DNA of 64,000 nucleotides, from NCBI RefSeq assembly GCF_029193815.1, contig NZ_JARFVC010000004.1, forward strand, positions 124,001 through 188,000, written 5' to 3'. Source of the stretch: Cytobacillus sp. S13-E01 (GTDB lineage Bacteria; Bacillota; Bacilli; Bacillales; Bacillaceae_L). How positions within the stretch are numbered: the first letter of the stretch is position 1; each line of letters starts with the position of its first letter. Shown here one piece after another: positions 27,242 to 34,974 of the stretch. The notes under the pieces were generated by a model. It was given only the letters and a program-made list of their open reading frames with translations. It was not told where the DNA came from and made no database searches. A program made the translations under genes and the position numbers.

Positions 27242-28735
27242 ATGCGCTTTATAGCTGACGATGGTATGATCACCCCTGAACCCCTTGTTTTACACAATCA
27301 GAATTTACTCCCGATAAGTATTATCCCTCAAATAAAAACTCCACCAATGAACCCTACATTCAACTTCTTTCAGGATATCCAAACACTACTTCAAGGTAAA
27401 CAACTTCTCATAGATGACATTCCCTTTTCAATCGCACAGATTCATGAACATTACCAACATGGATATATCACGTACAGAAAAGGCGTTACTCGTGTAAACA
27501 AATCTCTACTATGCACGAGATGCAACAACTCTGACCAATCTTTATTTGCAGCATATTCTTGTGCAAGATGCCATTCCCATTGTAGTTATTGCCGCAAATG
27601 TATTACGATGGGACGTGTTAGTGAATGTACACCACTGCTCACTTGGTCCGGACCTTCAACCATAGTTACCACACCTAATAAAATACTCTCGTGGAATGGA
27701 ACTCTTTCACAAGCTCAACAAGCTGCTTCTGATAAAGTGGTCGAGGCGATAAATAGAAATAATGACCTCCTAGTATGGGCAGTGTGCGGGGCAGGGAAAA
27801 CCGAGGTATTATTTCACGGGATTGAGGCAGCGATTATATCTAAAAAAAAGGTATGTCTTGCAACACCTAGAACCGATGTTGTGATTGAATTAGCCCCTCG
27901 AATAAAGGAATCATTCCCAAATAGTGATGTAATTGCTTTATATGGAGGTAGTGAAGATCGATTAAAGACATCACACCTAACCCTTGCAACAACCCATCAG
28001 CTTCTCCGTTACTACAAAGCGTTTGATGTCATCATTATTGATGAAGTTGACGCATTCCCCTATTCAGTAGAACCAATGCTTCAACATGCAGTCGACCAAG
28101 CGAAAAGGGATATCTCTTCAACTATTTATCTGACCGCAACACCGAATAAAAGCTGGCAGAATGAAATTAAAACAGGGAAACGCACAACCATTACAATCCC
28201 AGCCAGGTACCATCGAAATCCCTTGCCAGTACCAACCTTTAAATGGTGTGGAAATTGGCGCAAGCTACTCACGAAAACCAGACTACCAAAGAGTATAATA
28301 AGCTGGACAAAGTCACATCTTGCATGTAAAAAACAAGCGTTTCTTTTCGTCCCTAAAATAGAATTGTTAGCTCAGATTGTCTTTCTTTTAAAAAAGTTAG
28401 ACTCAAGAATTGAAGGGGTTCATGCCAGCGACCCTGATCGGAAACAAAAAGTAGAACGCTTTAGAACAGGTGAAATACCTATCCTTGTTACGACAACGAT
28501 TTTAGAAAGAGGTGTTACCGTTCCAAATATTGACGTAGCGGTGTTAGGTGCGGAGGATCAAATCTTTACTGAAAGCGCACTTGTGCAAATCTCTGGAAGG
28601 GTCGGTAGAAACGCAAAGTATCCGAATGGTGAAATACTTTTCTATCATTATGGAAAAACGAAAGCGATGCTCGCTGCTAAAAACCAAATTGAGGATATGA
28701 ATATAGAAGCCAATAACAAAGGTTTATTAAATTAA
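27242..28735 (+). CDS. comFA: competence ATP-dependent DNA helicase/translocase ComFA
   Basis: The protein is 497 aa from the second ATG (6 nt after GGAGG). A four-cysteine zinc module at about 90-125 (CTRCNNSD, CARCHSHCSYCRKC) precedes a superfamily 2 helicase core: Walker A in AVCGAGKTEVL, DEVD box IIDEVDAFP, motif III TATP, and motif VI QISGRVGRN. ComFA drives import of single-stranded DNA during natural transformation at the inner face of the membrane, with ComFC and the ComEC channel. It is first in the comFA-comFB-comFC cluster. Presence of all three genes implies competence potential. Confidence 0.95.
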   Translation: MRFIADDGMITPEPLVLHNQNLLPISIIPQIKTPPMNPTFNFFQDIQTLLQGKQLLIDDIPFSIAQIHEHYQHGYITYRKGVTRVNKSLLCTRCNNSDQSLFAAYSCARCHSHCSYCRKCITMGRVSECTPLLTWSGPSTIVTTPNKILSWNGTLSQAQQAASDKVVEAINRNNDLLVWAVCGAGKTEVLFHGIEAAIISKKKVCLATPRTDVVIELAPRIKESFPNSDVIALYGGSEDRLKTSHLTLATTHQLLRYYKAFDVIIIDEVDAFPYSVEPMLQHAVDQAKRDISSTIYLTATPNKSWQNEIKTGKRTTITIPARYHRNPLPVPTFKWCGNWRKLLTKTRLPKSIISWTKSHLACKKQAFLFVPKIELLAQIVFLLKKLDSRIEGVHASDPDRKQKVERFRTGEIPILVTTTILERGVTVPNIDVAVLGAEDQIFTESALVQISGRVGRNAKYPNGEILFYHYGKTKAMLAAKNQIEDMNIEANNKGLLN

Positions 28736-28811
28736 TACTTTGCATATTTGTATTTCCACTTATTAGGCTTTGTGGCATAATATAAACATCTGTGTATTAG
28801 GAGAGATCGAG

Positions 28812-29096
28812 ATGTTTGTTAAAAATGCAATGGAGCCATTAGTTGCTGAAGTGATTAATGATAATTGGCAATCTATAAAAATGTCATGTAAATGTGAACA
28901 ATGCAGAAATGATGTGTTCGCGATTACATTAAATTTGTTGCCGTCCCGTTATGTATCGAAGAAGAATGGAAGTGCTTACGTAAAAGCGCAATATTTTGAC
29001 AAGCAAATGCAAGCAAATATCTTAGTGAAATTAGCAGAAGCAACAAAGCGAGTGTCCGATCAACCACAGTGCGAAAACTATCTATTAAATAAATAA
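28812..29096 (+). CDS. comFB: late competence protein ComFB
   Basis: 94 aa from the ATG at 28812 (AGGAGAG upstream); the longer frame from 28770 has no SD. It matches ComFB in size, in cysteines CKCEQCRNDVFAITLNLLPSRYV, and in position between comFA and comFC. ComFB-like proteins in cyanobacteria were reported to bind cyclic di-nucleotides; whether that holds here is unknown. In B. subtilis it is not essential for transformation. A promoter-like CATAATATA lies 25 nt upstream. Confidence 0.9.
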   Translation: MFVKNAMEPLVAEVINDNWQSIKMSCKCEQCRNDVFAITLNLLPSRYVSKKNGSAYVKAQYFDKQMQANILVKLAEATKRVSDQPQCENYLLNK

Positions 29097-29107
29097 GGTG
29101 GTAACCT

Positions 29108-29821
29108 ATGTCGAATTGCCTTATCTGCAACAATCCACTCATCACTACAACCTCATGGGGAAAGCTATTTACATTAGCTGAACCATCGCTAATGTGTGAT
29201 GAATGTTCTAGTAAGTTTGAAAAAGTAGAGGGTGACAGATGTGCCATATGTGATCGATCTTTTGACAATATAGCTACCGAGTACCGTCATAATGACCTTT
29301 GTTATGATTGTGTTCGTTGGCAGCAAGATCCCCGTTGGAAGGATACGATCTGTAAAAATCGCTCCGTCTACATTTACAATGCGTATCTAAAAGATATTAT
29401 CTCGCTCTACAAATTTCGTGGAGACCATATAATCTCACAACTTTTTAAACAAGAATTCCAAAGAGTCTTTAAAAAGCACTTCGATAAATCCTACATCATT
29501 ATCCCAATCCCACTTAGTGCTGAACGTTTATATGAACGTGGTTTTAACCAAGCAAAGGTACTGGCAGAATTATTACAACTTCCGATTATGGAGGTCCTCG
29601 CTCGAACTCATCTTGAAAAACAATCCAAAAAATCGCGAACGGAAAGAATGAACACTGAAAATGTGTTTTCGATAACAGGTTCCAGTGACATTCCTTCCCG
29701 TAAAATTTTAATCATAGATGATATCTATACAACTGGATCAACTCTTAGACATGCCGCAGAAATTTTACTGCATGCCGGTGCGGAGTCTGTATCATCCTTG
29801 ACACTTGCAAGAGGAGAATGA
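29108..29821 (+). CDS. comFC: competence phosphoribosyltransferase-like protein ComFC
   Basis: 237 aa. The N-terminal zinc-ribbon has cysteine pairs CLICNN, CDEC, CAICDR and CYDC (about 1-75). A PRTase-like fold follows, with IIPIPLSAERLYERGFNQA and the PRPP-binding loop ILIIDDIYTTGST. ComFC/GntX proteins work with ComFA in DNA uptake and, in other bacteria, in DNA repair. It lies 11 bp after comFB. The longer operon into yvyF and flgM is the normal Bacillus arrangement. Confidence 0.94.
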   Translation: MSNCLICNNPLITTTSWGKLFTLAEPSLMCDECSSKFEKVEGDRCAICDRSFDNIATEYRHNDLCYDCVRWQQDPRWKDTICKNRSVYIYNAYLKDIISLYKFRGDHIISQLFKQEFQRVFKKHFDKSYIIIPIPLSAERLYERGFNQAKVLAELLQLPIMEVLARTHLEKQSKKSRTERMNTENVFSITGSSDIPSRKILIIDDIYTTGSTLRHAAEILLHAGAESVSSLTLARGE

Positions 29822-29842
29822 AAAACACAGCAACTTCCGCTT

Positions 29843-29867
29843 TAACTTCCGCTTAAATTGCCGATAT
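29843..29867 (+). promoter_or_regulatory. SigD promoter upstream of yvyF
   Basis: TAAC, 13 nt, GCCGATAT, with a perfect -10 element; an overlapping TATAAT could also serve SigA. It lies 40 bp before the yvyF start. Confidence 0.7.
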
Positions 29868-29906
29868 AATATATATAAGTGTGATGACCTGAGAGGGGTA
29901 ACAGCA

Positions 29907-30317
29907 ATGGCAGAATTATTAAATTGTCCTAATTGTGGCAGTATCTTTGTAAAAACAAATCTTCGCGACGTATGTGAAGCGTGTTATAAGGAAGAGGAAA
30001 AAGCATTTGAGACAGTGTATCAATTTATCCGTAAAAGAGAAAACCGAACTGCAACGATGCTACAGGTTGTGGACGCAACCGAAGTAGAGGAAGAACTTAT
30101 TATTAAGTTCATTAAAACAGGCCGATTAAAACTAACTCAATTCCCTAATCTTGGATACCCTTGTGCGAAATGTGGGAAACTTATTCGTGAAGCTAGATTG
30201 TGCAGTGATTGTTCAGTTGAATTACAATCACAAATAAAAGAGCATGAAAATGAAGAGGATAGAAAACGTGAAATTAAAGAACGGGAAAAAGGAACATATT
30301 ATACCCATGGTAAGTAA
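29907..30317 (+). CDS. yvyF: flagellar operon zinc-ribbon protein YvyF
   Basis: 136 aa from the ATG at 29907 (GAGAGGGG upstream). Four CxxC pairs (CPNCGSIF, CEACY, CAKCGKLI, CSDC) give two zinc ribbons flanking an HTH-like stretch (ATMLQVVDATEVEEELIIKFIKTGRL). The tail is highly charged. It belongs to the TIGR03826 flagellar-operon family found before flgM in Bacilli and reported as FlgM-linked, but its function is not known in detail. A candidate regulator by domain content. Confidence 0.9.
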   Translation: MAELLNCPNCGSIFVKTNLRDVCEACYKEEEKAFETVYQFIRKRENRTATMLQVVDATEVEEELIIKFIKTGRLKLTQFPNLGYPCAKCGKLIREARLCSDCSVELQSQIKEHENEEDRKREIKEREKGTYYTHGK

Positions 30318-30349
30318 ATTGGAAATTAGATTACTTTCAAAAAAAGCTA

Positions 30350-30377
30350 TAAACATTTTTAGTAACTTTGTCGATAT
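30350..30377 (+). promoter_or_regulatory. SigD promoter of flgM operon
   Basis: TAAA, 16 nt, GTCGATAT, one mismatch in the -10; 46 bp before flgM. This gives SigD-dependent synthesis of its own anti-sigma factor, as known in B. subtilis. Confidence 0.82.
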
Positions 30378-30422
30378 TAGTAGTAGATAATATTGTAACG
30401 GTTAAGGAAGTGAGGGTTATTT

Positions 30423-30686
30423 ATGAAAATAAATAATATTGGTTTAACTGGTATTAATCCATATAAAAAACAAATCAATAAGCTAGATTCGATCCAAAAA
30501 GAATCTCTAAAAATGGATAAAGTAGAGATATCAACGGCTGCAAAACAGCTACAGGAGGTTTCGCCTGTTACAATTGAACGTCAAGGAAAAGTTGAAGCAC
30601 TGAAGCAGCAAATAGAGGGCGGAATGTATCAAATAGATGCCAAGGCTATTGCTAAAGGTGTATTTAATTACTATTCTAAAAACTAG
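30423..30686 (+). CDS. flgM: anti-sigma-D factor FlgM
   Basis: 87 aa, with the FlgM pattern of polar N-terminus and C-terminal helices (KMDKVEISTAAKQLQEV, KVEALKQQIEGGMYQIDAKAIAKGVFNYY). It sequesters SigD until the hook-basal body is complete. SD AAGGAAGTGAGG. It is first gene of the SigD-controlled operon flgM-flgN-flgK-flgL. Confidence 0.95.
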   Translation: MKINNIGLTGINPYKKQINKLDSIQKESLKMDKVEISTAAKQLQEVSPVTIERQGKVEALKQQIEGGMYQIDAKAIAKGVFNYYSKN

Positions 30687-30716
30687 TCAGTCACAAGATT
30701 TGGGGAGGCGAGGACC

Positions 30717-31208
30717 ATTTCTGCACAGAACATACTTAGCATTTTAACTAAATTAGTAAAACTTCACGGCAGTTTATATGAACTTGCACTTTCCAAAACA
30801 GATATTATCAAAAAAGGTGATCTTCAAGGACTTGAAGAGATGATGAAAAGTGAACAAAAACATATACTTGCCATTAAACAAATAGATGAAGAAAGAAAAG
30901 CTGCGGTAGCGACTTTGGTGGCTGGACAAAGTAGAACCGCCTATTCAGTTACATTATCGGACTGTTTACCATTTTTTCAAAAAGAAGAACAGGATGAATT
31001 ACTAGCTGTTCAGAATCAGTTAATTAACCAGATCAAGCAATTAAAAGAAGTCAATGAATTAAATCAACAATTGATTGAGCAATCGCTCCAATTTGTGAAT
31101 CTGTCTATTGATATGATTTTACCTGAACCACAAGAAATTACCTATAATAAGCGGACTCAATATGATGAGCCAGCAACAAGTAGATCAATATTCAATTCGA
31201 AAGCTTAA
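30717..31208 (+). CDS. flgN: flagellar chaperone FlgN with apparent ATT start codon
   Basis: The reading frame is open from just after flgM and contains no ATG, GTG or TTG until 30840, which would remove 41 N-terminal residues. The residues ahead of that ATG (SAQNILSILTKLVKLHGSLY) match the expected FlgN N-terminus, which in B. subtilis begins M-S-A. ATT at 30717 precedes TCT GCA and lies 8 nt after a strong GGGGAGG. From there the product is 163 aa, the normal FlgN length. FlgN chaperones hook-associated proteins FlgK and FlgL, encoded next. An ATT start would limit translation, as for infC. A sequencing error in an ATG is the alternative. Confidence 0.85.
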   Translation: MSAQNILSILTKLVKLHGSLYELALSKTDIIKKGDLQGLEEMMKSEQKHILAIKQIDEERKAAVATLVAGQSRTAYSVTLSDCLPFFQKEEQDELLAVQNQLINQIKQLKEVNELNQQLIEQSLQFVNLSIDMILPEPQEITYNKRTQYDEPATSRSIFNSKA

Positions 31209-31228
31209 TGAAATGAGGGAGAAACAAG

Positions 31229-33058
31229 ATGCGCTCTACATTTATGGGATTAGAGACTGCACGCCGCGGGATGCTGGCACAACAGGCCGCTCTCCAGACG
31301 ATTGGACATAATATCTCCAATGCAAATACACCCGGGTATACTCGTCAACGTGTAAACTTTGTGCAGTCAGAGCCCTATCCAGCACCGAGTATGAATCGCC
31401 CTCAAATTCCTGGGCAAATTGGAACTGGTGTTGAGGCTGGTACATTTCAACGGATTCGGGAAGGTTTTCTAGATGTACAATTCCGGGGGGAAAACAATAA
31501 ACAAGGGTATTGGGAATCTAGATCTGAATCGTTAGCCAAGATGGAAGAAATCATGAATGAACCATCTGAGTCTGGATTATCTAAGACGATGGACCGATTT
31601 TGGCAGTCACTTCAGGACCTCGCTGTAAACCCATCGAATTCAGGTGCAAGGTCTGTTGTCCGCCAACGTGGAATTGCAGTAACCGAAACATTTAGCTATC
31701 TCTCAAACTCATTAACTTCCATTCAAAATGCAATAAAAAGTGAGATTAGCATAACTGAAAAAGAAATAAATTCGGTTGTAAGTCAAATAAACAAGGTTAA
31801 CGAACAAATAGGTAGTGTTGAACCACATGGTTATATGCCTAATGATTTATATGATGAGCGTGACCGACTCCTAGATCAGCTTTCAGGTCTAGTCAATATT
31901 AAAGTTTTTCCTGTATCTAGTAAGGGAAATTCTCTATCTGTTGCAGAGGGTAAAATGACAGTAGAACTTATTGATAATAGCGGGAAAGCGATTGGGACAT
32001 TAGTAAATGGGGAAACAAATACATTTTTTGAAATGACAGCTAAATATAATGAAAATGGATTAGTGGAAAGCCTTACGTTAGCGGGAGAGCCAGAAACAAT
32101 CATGGATATAACTGACTTCCCACCAAACTCTGGAAAACTACTAGGATTAATAGAATCATATGGATACACGTACGCCGATGCTGAAGGGAATATGGTTAGT
32201 GAAGGGTTATATCCCAAAATGCTGCAAGACCTAGATGAAATGGCATTTGAATTTGCGAACGAATTTAATCGTATTCACAGTTCGGGGTGGAATATTACGA
32301 GTATAAATGCTGGTAGTCATTCACCGATTAATTTCTTTGATAACACTGCAAAAGCCGGGGCTGCTTCATCCATTAAAGTAAGCCAGGATATTATCAATTC
32401 ATTAGATAATATCGCTGCAGCGGGTGATAACAATGGTCTAGTAGTTTCAGGTACATTTAATGGAACAATCGAGGGTGTTAGTAATTCATACGATAAAATT
32501 AAAGTCGAAATTAGCTATAATGAAGCCTCAAAGAGCTTTGACTATACAATCAATACCGAGCCGAATACAGTTGGATCAGCTATCGATAAGGTTGAGTTAG
32601 CAGCAACACTACAGTCCACACTTGGAGGGATAGATACTGTTACAGCTAACTTTCCCAATACACTAAAACAAGGCGATAAATGGACATTCGAATTAGAAAA
32701 AGGCAAAAGTTTTAGCGGGGCACTTGGAGATGGCCGTAATGCCCTTGCATTAGCAGATTCGAAAAGTAACACACTTATACTCGGTAACAACTCCACTAAC
32801 TTTCAAAATTTCTATGAAAGTGTCATTGGTGAAATGGCAGTACAAGCACAGGAAGCTAGCCGACTTACTACTAATAGTGTAGTGCTCCGCCAGTCAGTAG
32901 AAGAACGCCGCCAGTCTGTTAGTGGTGTTTCACTGGATGAAGAAATGACAAATATGATTAAGTTCCAACAAGCTTACAATGCATCCGCACGTAATATAAC
33001 GATAATCGATGAAATGCTAGATAAAATCATAAACGGTATGGGTACTGGTGGAAGGTAG
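31229..33058 (+). CDS. flgK: flagellar hook-associated protein FlgK
   Basis: 609 aa. The N-terminal rod/hook motif FMGLETARRGMLAQQAALQTIGHNISNANTPGYTRQ (about 1-40) and the C-terminal helix (SVSGVSLDEEMTNMIKFQQAYNASARNITIIDEML) are those of HAP1/FlgK. The middle domain is longer than in B. subtilis FlgK (507 aa) and carries an extra beta-rich part at about 390-520. It forms the first hook-filament junction ring. SD TGAGGGAGAAAC. Neighbours flgN and flgL fit the operon. Confidence 0.96.
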   Translation: MRSTFMGLETARRGMLAQQAALQTIGHNISNANTPGYTRQRVNFVQSEPYPAPSMNRPQIPGQIGTGVEAGTFQRIREGFLDVQFRGENNKQGYWESRSESLAKMEEIMNEPSESGLSKTMDRFWQSLQDLAVNPSNSGARSVVRQRGIAVTETFSYLSNSLTSIQNAIKSEISITEKEINSVVSQINKVNEQIGSVEPHGYMPNDLYDERDRLLDQLSGLVNIKVFPVSSKGNSLSVAEGKMTVELIDNSGKAIGTLVNGETNTFFEMTAKYNENGLVESLTLAGEPETIMDITDFPPNSGKLLGLIESYGYTYADAEGNMVSEGLYPKMLQDLDEMAFEFANEFNRIHSSGWNITSINAGSHSPINFFDNTAKAGAASSIKVSQDIINSLDNIAAAGDNNGLVVSGTFNGTIEGVSNSYDKIKVEISYNEASKSFDYTINTEPNTVGSAIDKVELAATLQSTLGGIDTVTANFPNTLKQGDKWTFELEKGKSFSGALGDGRNALALADSKSNTLILGNNSTNFQNFYESVIGEMAVQAQEASRLTTNSVVLRQSVEERRQSVSGVSLDEEMTNMIKFQQAYNASARNITIIDEMLDKIINGMGTGGR

Positions 33059-33067
33059 GTGTAACCA

Positions 33068-33946
33068 ATGCGAGTAACGCAAAGTATGCTTTCTGATCGT
33101 TCTTTACGAAATTTATCTCAAAGCTATCAGAAGTTAGCACAGTATCAAGAACAATTATCAACAGGCAAAAAAATTAGTAGACCCTCAGACGACCCAGTTG
33201 TTGCGATGAAAGGAATGTTCTACCGCACAAATTTAACTGAAGTAGAACAATTCCAGCGTAATCTTTCAGAGGTCTATACGTGGATGGATAACTCAGAATC
33301 TGGCTTAGATCAAGCAAACTCTATTCTCCAACGGACGAGAGAACTGGTTGTTCAAGCGAATAGTGATACAAACAATAAAGAAAACCGCCAAGCGATTGCA
33401 AGAGAAATCGAACAATTAAAAGAAGATATGATTTCAGTTGCAAATACGCAAATCGCTGGAAGATACATTTTTAATGGAACGAATATTGGTGAAGCGCCTG
33501 TTACTTTCGCTGATGGGGTAGCAGAAGTGGACCAAAACACAGAGCCCTTCCAAGTTGAAGTTTCAAGTGGTGTCCATTTAAGTGCAAATATTAATCCGAA
33601 AAACACGTTTCCACAAGAGCTATTTGACATGTTTCAACAGATTCAAGATGACCTTAACAATGACAATACCGCCAATATGGACAGTCTATTAGGACAGGTT
33701 GAAAAACTTAACGATAACCTTTCAGCTGAACGTTCCGAATTAGGTGCACGTTATAACCGGTTAGAGTTAGTAGAATCTCGACTTAACCAACAAGTTGTCA
33801 TCGCATCCAAAATTCTATCGGATAATGAAGATGCAGACATGGAACGCGTCATTACAGATTTAATGACACAAGAAAATGTCCATAAAGCAGCACTTGGTGT
33901 TAGTTCACGTTTAATACAGCCATCATTAATGGACTTTTTAAGATAG
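33068..33946 (+). CDS. flgL: flagellar hook-associated protein FlgL
   Basis: The 292-aa flagellin-fold protein begins MRVTQSMLSDRSLRNLSQSY and has LSTGKKISRPSDDPVVAMKG and the C-terminal MERVITDLMTQENVHKAAL. It forms the second junction ring under the filament. It starts 10 bp after flgK, and a terminator overlaps its stop, closing the operon. The yviE gene that follows flgL in B. subtilis is absent. Confidence 0.96.
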   Translation: MRVTQSMLSDRSLRNLSQSYQKLAQYQEQLSTGKKISRPSDDPVVAMKGMFYRTNLTEVEQFQRNLSEVYTWMDNSESGLDQANSILQRTRELVVQANSDTNNKENRQAIAREIEQLKEDMISVANTQIAGRYIFNGTNIGEAPVTFADGVAEVDQNTEPFQVEVSSGVHLSANINPKNTFPQELFDMFQQIQDDLNNDNTANMDSLLGQVEKLNDNLSAERSELGARYNRLELVESRLNQQVVIASKILSDNEDADMERVITDLMTQENVHKAALGVSSRLIQPSLMDFLR

Positions 33947-33973
33947 CCTATCTAATTAAAGATAGGCTTTTTG
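33945..33973 (+). terminator. terminator of flgM operon
   Basis: AGCCTATCT and AGATAGGCT perfect arms, then TTTTTG; the 5' arm overlaps the flgL stop codon. Confidence 0.9.
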
Positions 33974-34045
33974 TCAAGGCTTGGTAATTTGGGAGACATC
34001 AGGTTAAAATAAGTAGATGAAATTGAAGTAGAAGGTTGTGAAGGC

Positions 34046-34495
34046 ATGAAAATAGCTACTAAATACCATAATGAACTAACGGTCGAGATGAAAGATATTA
34101 TCCGTTTTGAAAATGGAATTCCTGGATTTAATGAAGAGACCCAATTTGTGATTCTACCATTTTCAGACGATAACTTTTTTTCTATATTACAATCGATTAC
34201 AACTCCACAATTAGCATTTGTAATCATTAATCCATTTCACTTTTTTAAAGAATATGATTTTGAATTGCCTAGCAGTGTAGTTGAAAATATAGCAATAGAA
34301 TCAGAAAAAGACGTCATTGTATACACGATTCTAACGGTGAACGACCCATTTGAAGACTCAACAGCAAACCTACAGGCGCCAGTTGTGATTAATGGTAAAA
34401 AGCAAACAGGGAAACAAGTTGTACTAACAGAACCAACCTATCATACAAAGCACCAACTGTTTCCAAAGAAAACCTCCACAAGGCAGGAGGTATAA
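34046..34495 (+). CDS. fliW: flagellar assembly factor FliW
   Basis: 149 aa. FliW family features include IRFENGIPGFNEETQFVILPF and FVIINPFHFFKEYDFELP. FliW binds either flagellin or CsrA: free flagellin titrates FliW away and lets CsrA repress hag translation. The next two genes are csrA (3 nt away) and hag, so the whole partner-switch circuit is adjacent. SD GTGAAGG is weak. Confidence 0.95.
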   Translation: MKIATKYHNELTVEMKDIIRFENGIPGFNEETQFVILPFSDDNFFSILQSITTPQLAFVIINPFHFFKEYDFELPSSVVENIAIESEKDVIVYTILTVNDPFEDSTANLQAPVVINGKKQTGKQVVLTEPTYHTKHQLFPKKTSTRQEV

Positions 34496-34498
34496 ACA

Positions 34499-34732
34499 AT
34501 GCTAGTACTATCTCGAAAAATAAATGAATCCATTAAAATTGGTGACGATATTGAGATTACAGTACTGTCAATAGATGGTGAACAAATCAAGCTTGGAATA
34601 AATGCACCAAGGAATATTGATATTCATCGTAAAGAAGTATTCCTTTCAATACAAGAAGAAAATAATAAAGCATCAATTGGATCGATTGATTTATTGCAAA
34701 AACTAAGCGAACAGATGAAGCACTCCAAATGA
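34499..34732 (+). CDS. csrA: translational repressor CsrA
   Basis: 77 aa, starting [34 protein letters not shown], which holds the family's RNA-binding beta strands, with [16 protein letters not shown] after it. The CsrA dimer binds GGA motifs, here two in the hag leader (34930-34966). The SD AGGAGG lies inside the end of fliW. The terminator arm overlaps its stop codon. Confidence 0.97.
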   Translation: MLVLSRKINESIKIGDDIEITVLSIDGEQIKLGINAPRNIDIHRKEVFLSIQEENNKASIGSIDLLQKLSEQMKHSK

Positions 34733-34746
34733 TGGGGTGTTTTTTC
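34721..34746 (+). terminator. terminator of fliW-csrA
   Basis: CACTCC and GGGGTG arms (one G-T pair) round a 7-nt loop containing the csrA stop codon, then six T. Confidence 0.8.
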
Positions 34747-34829
34747 GTATGGATACGTCATAATCTATCAATAAAGTGCTGGTTCCGACAGATTTTTTAG
34801 AAACATAAAAAAATATTCTCTAAAACTAT

Positions 34830-34856
34830 TAAACACTTGTAAAAACATGTCGATAT
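34830..34856 (+). promoter_or_regulatory. SigD promoter of hag
   Basis: TAAA, 15 nt, GTCGATAT. It leaves a leader of about 110 nt before the hag ATG. Confidence 0.9.
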
Positions 34857-34929
34857 AAACAATGTAAAGCTAGTAGCGACTAAAGGCGGCCGACTTTACT
34901 CCTGCTACCTACCACTAAAACAACTGCTA

Positions 34930-34966
34930 CCACAAGGATGTGGGCATAGCAAACATTCAAGGAGGA
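34930..34966 (+). promoter_or_regulatory. dual CsrA-binding sites in hag leader
   Basis: CCACA, AGGA, TGTGG (34930-34943) is a perfect 5-bp stem presenting AGGA in its loop, the ideal CsrA site. A second AGGAGG is the hag Shine-Dalgarno itself (34960-34965). Two sites about 25 nt apart, the downstream one over the SD, is the arrangement used by CsrA to block hag translation in B. subtilis. Confidence 0.88.
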
Positions 34967-34974
34967 AAATAAAA

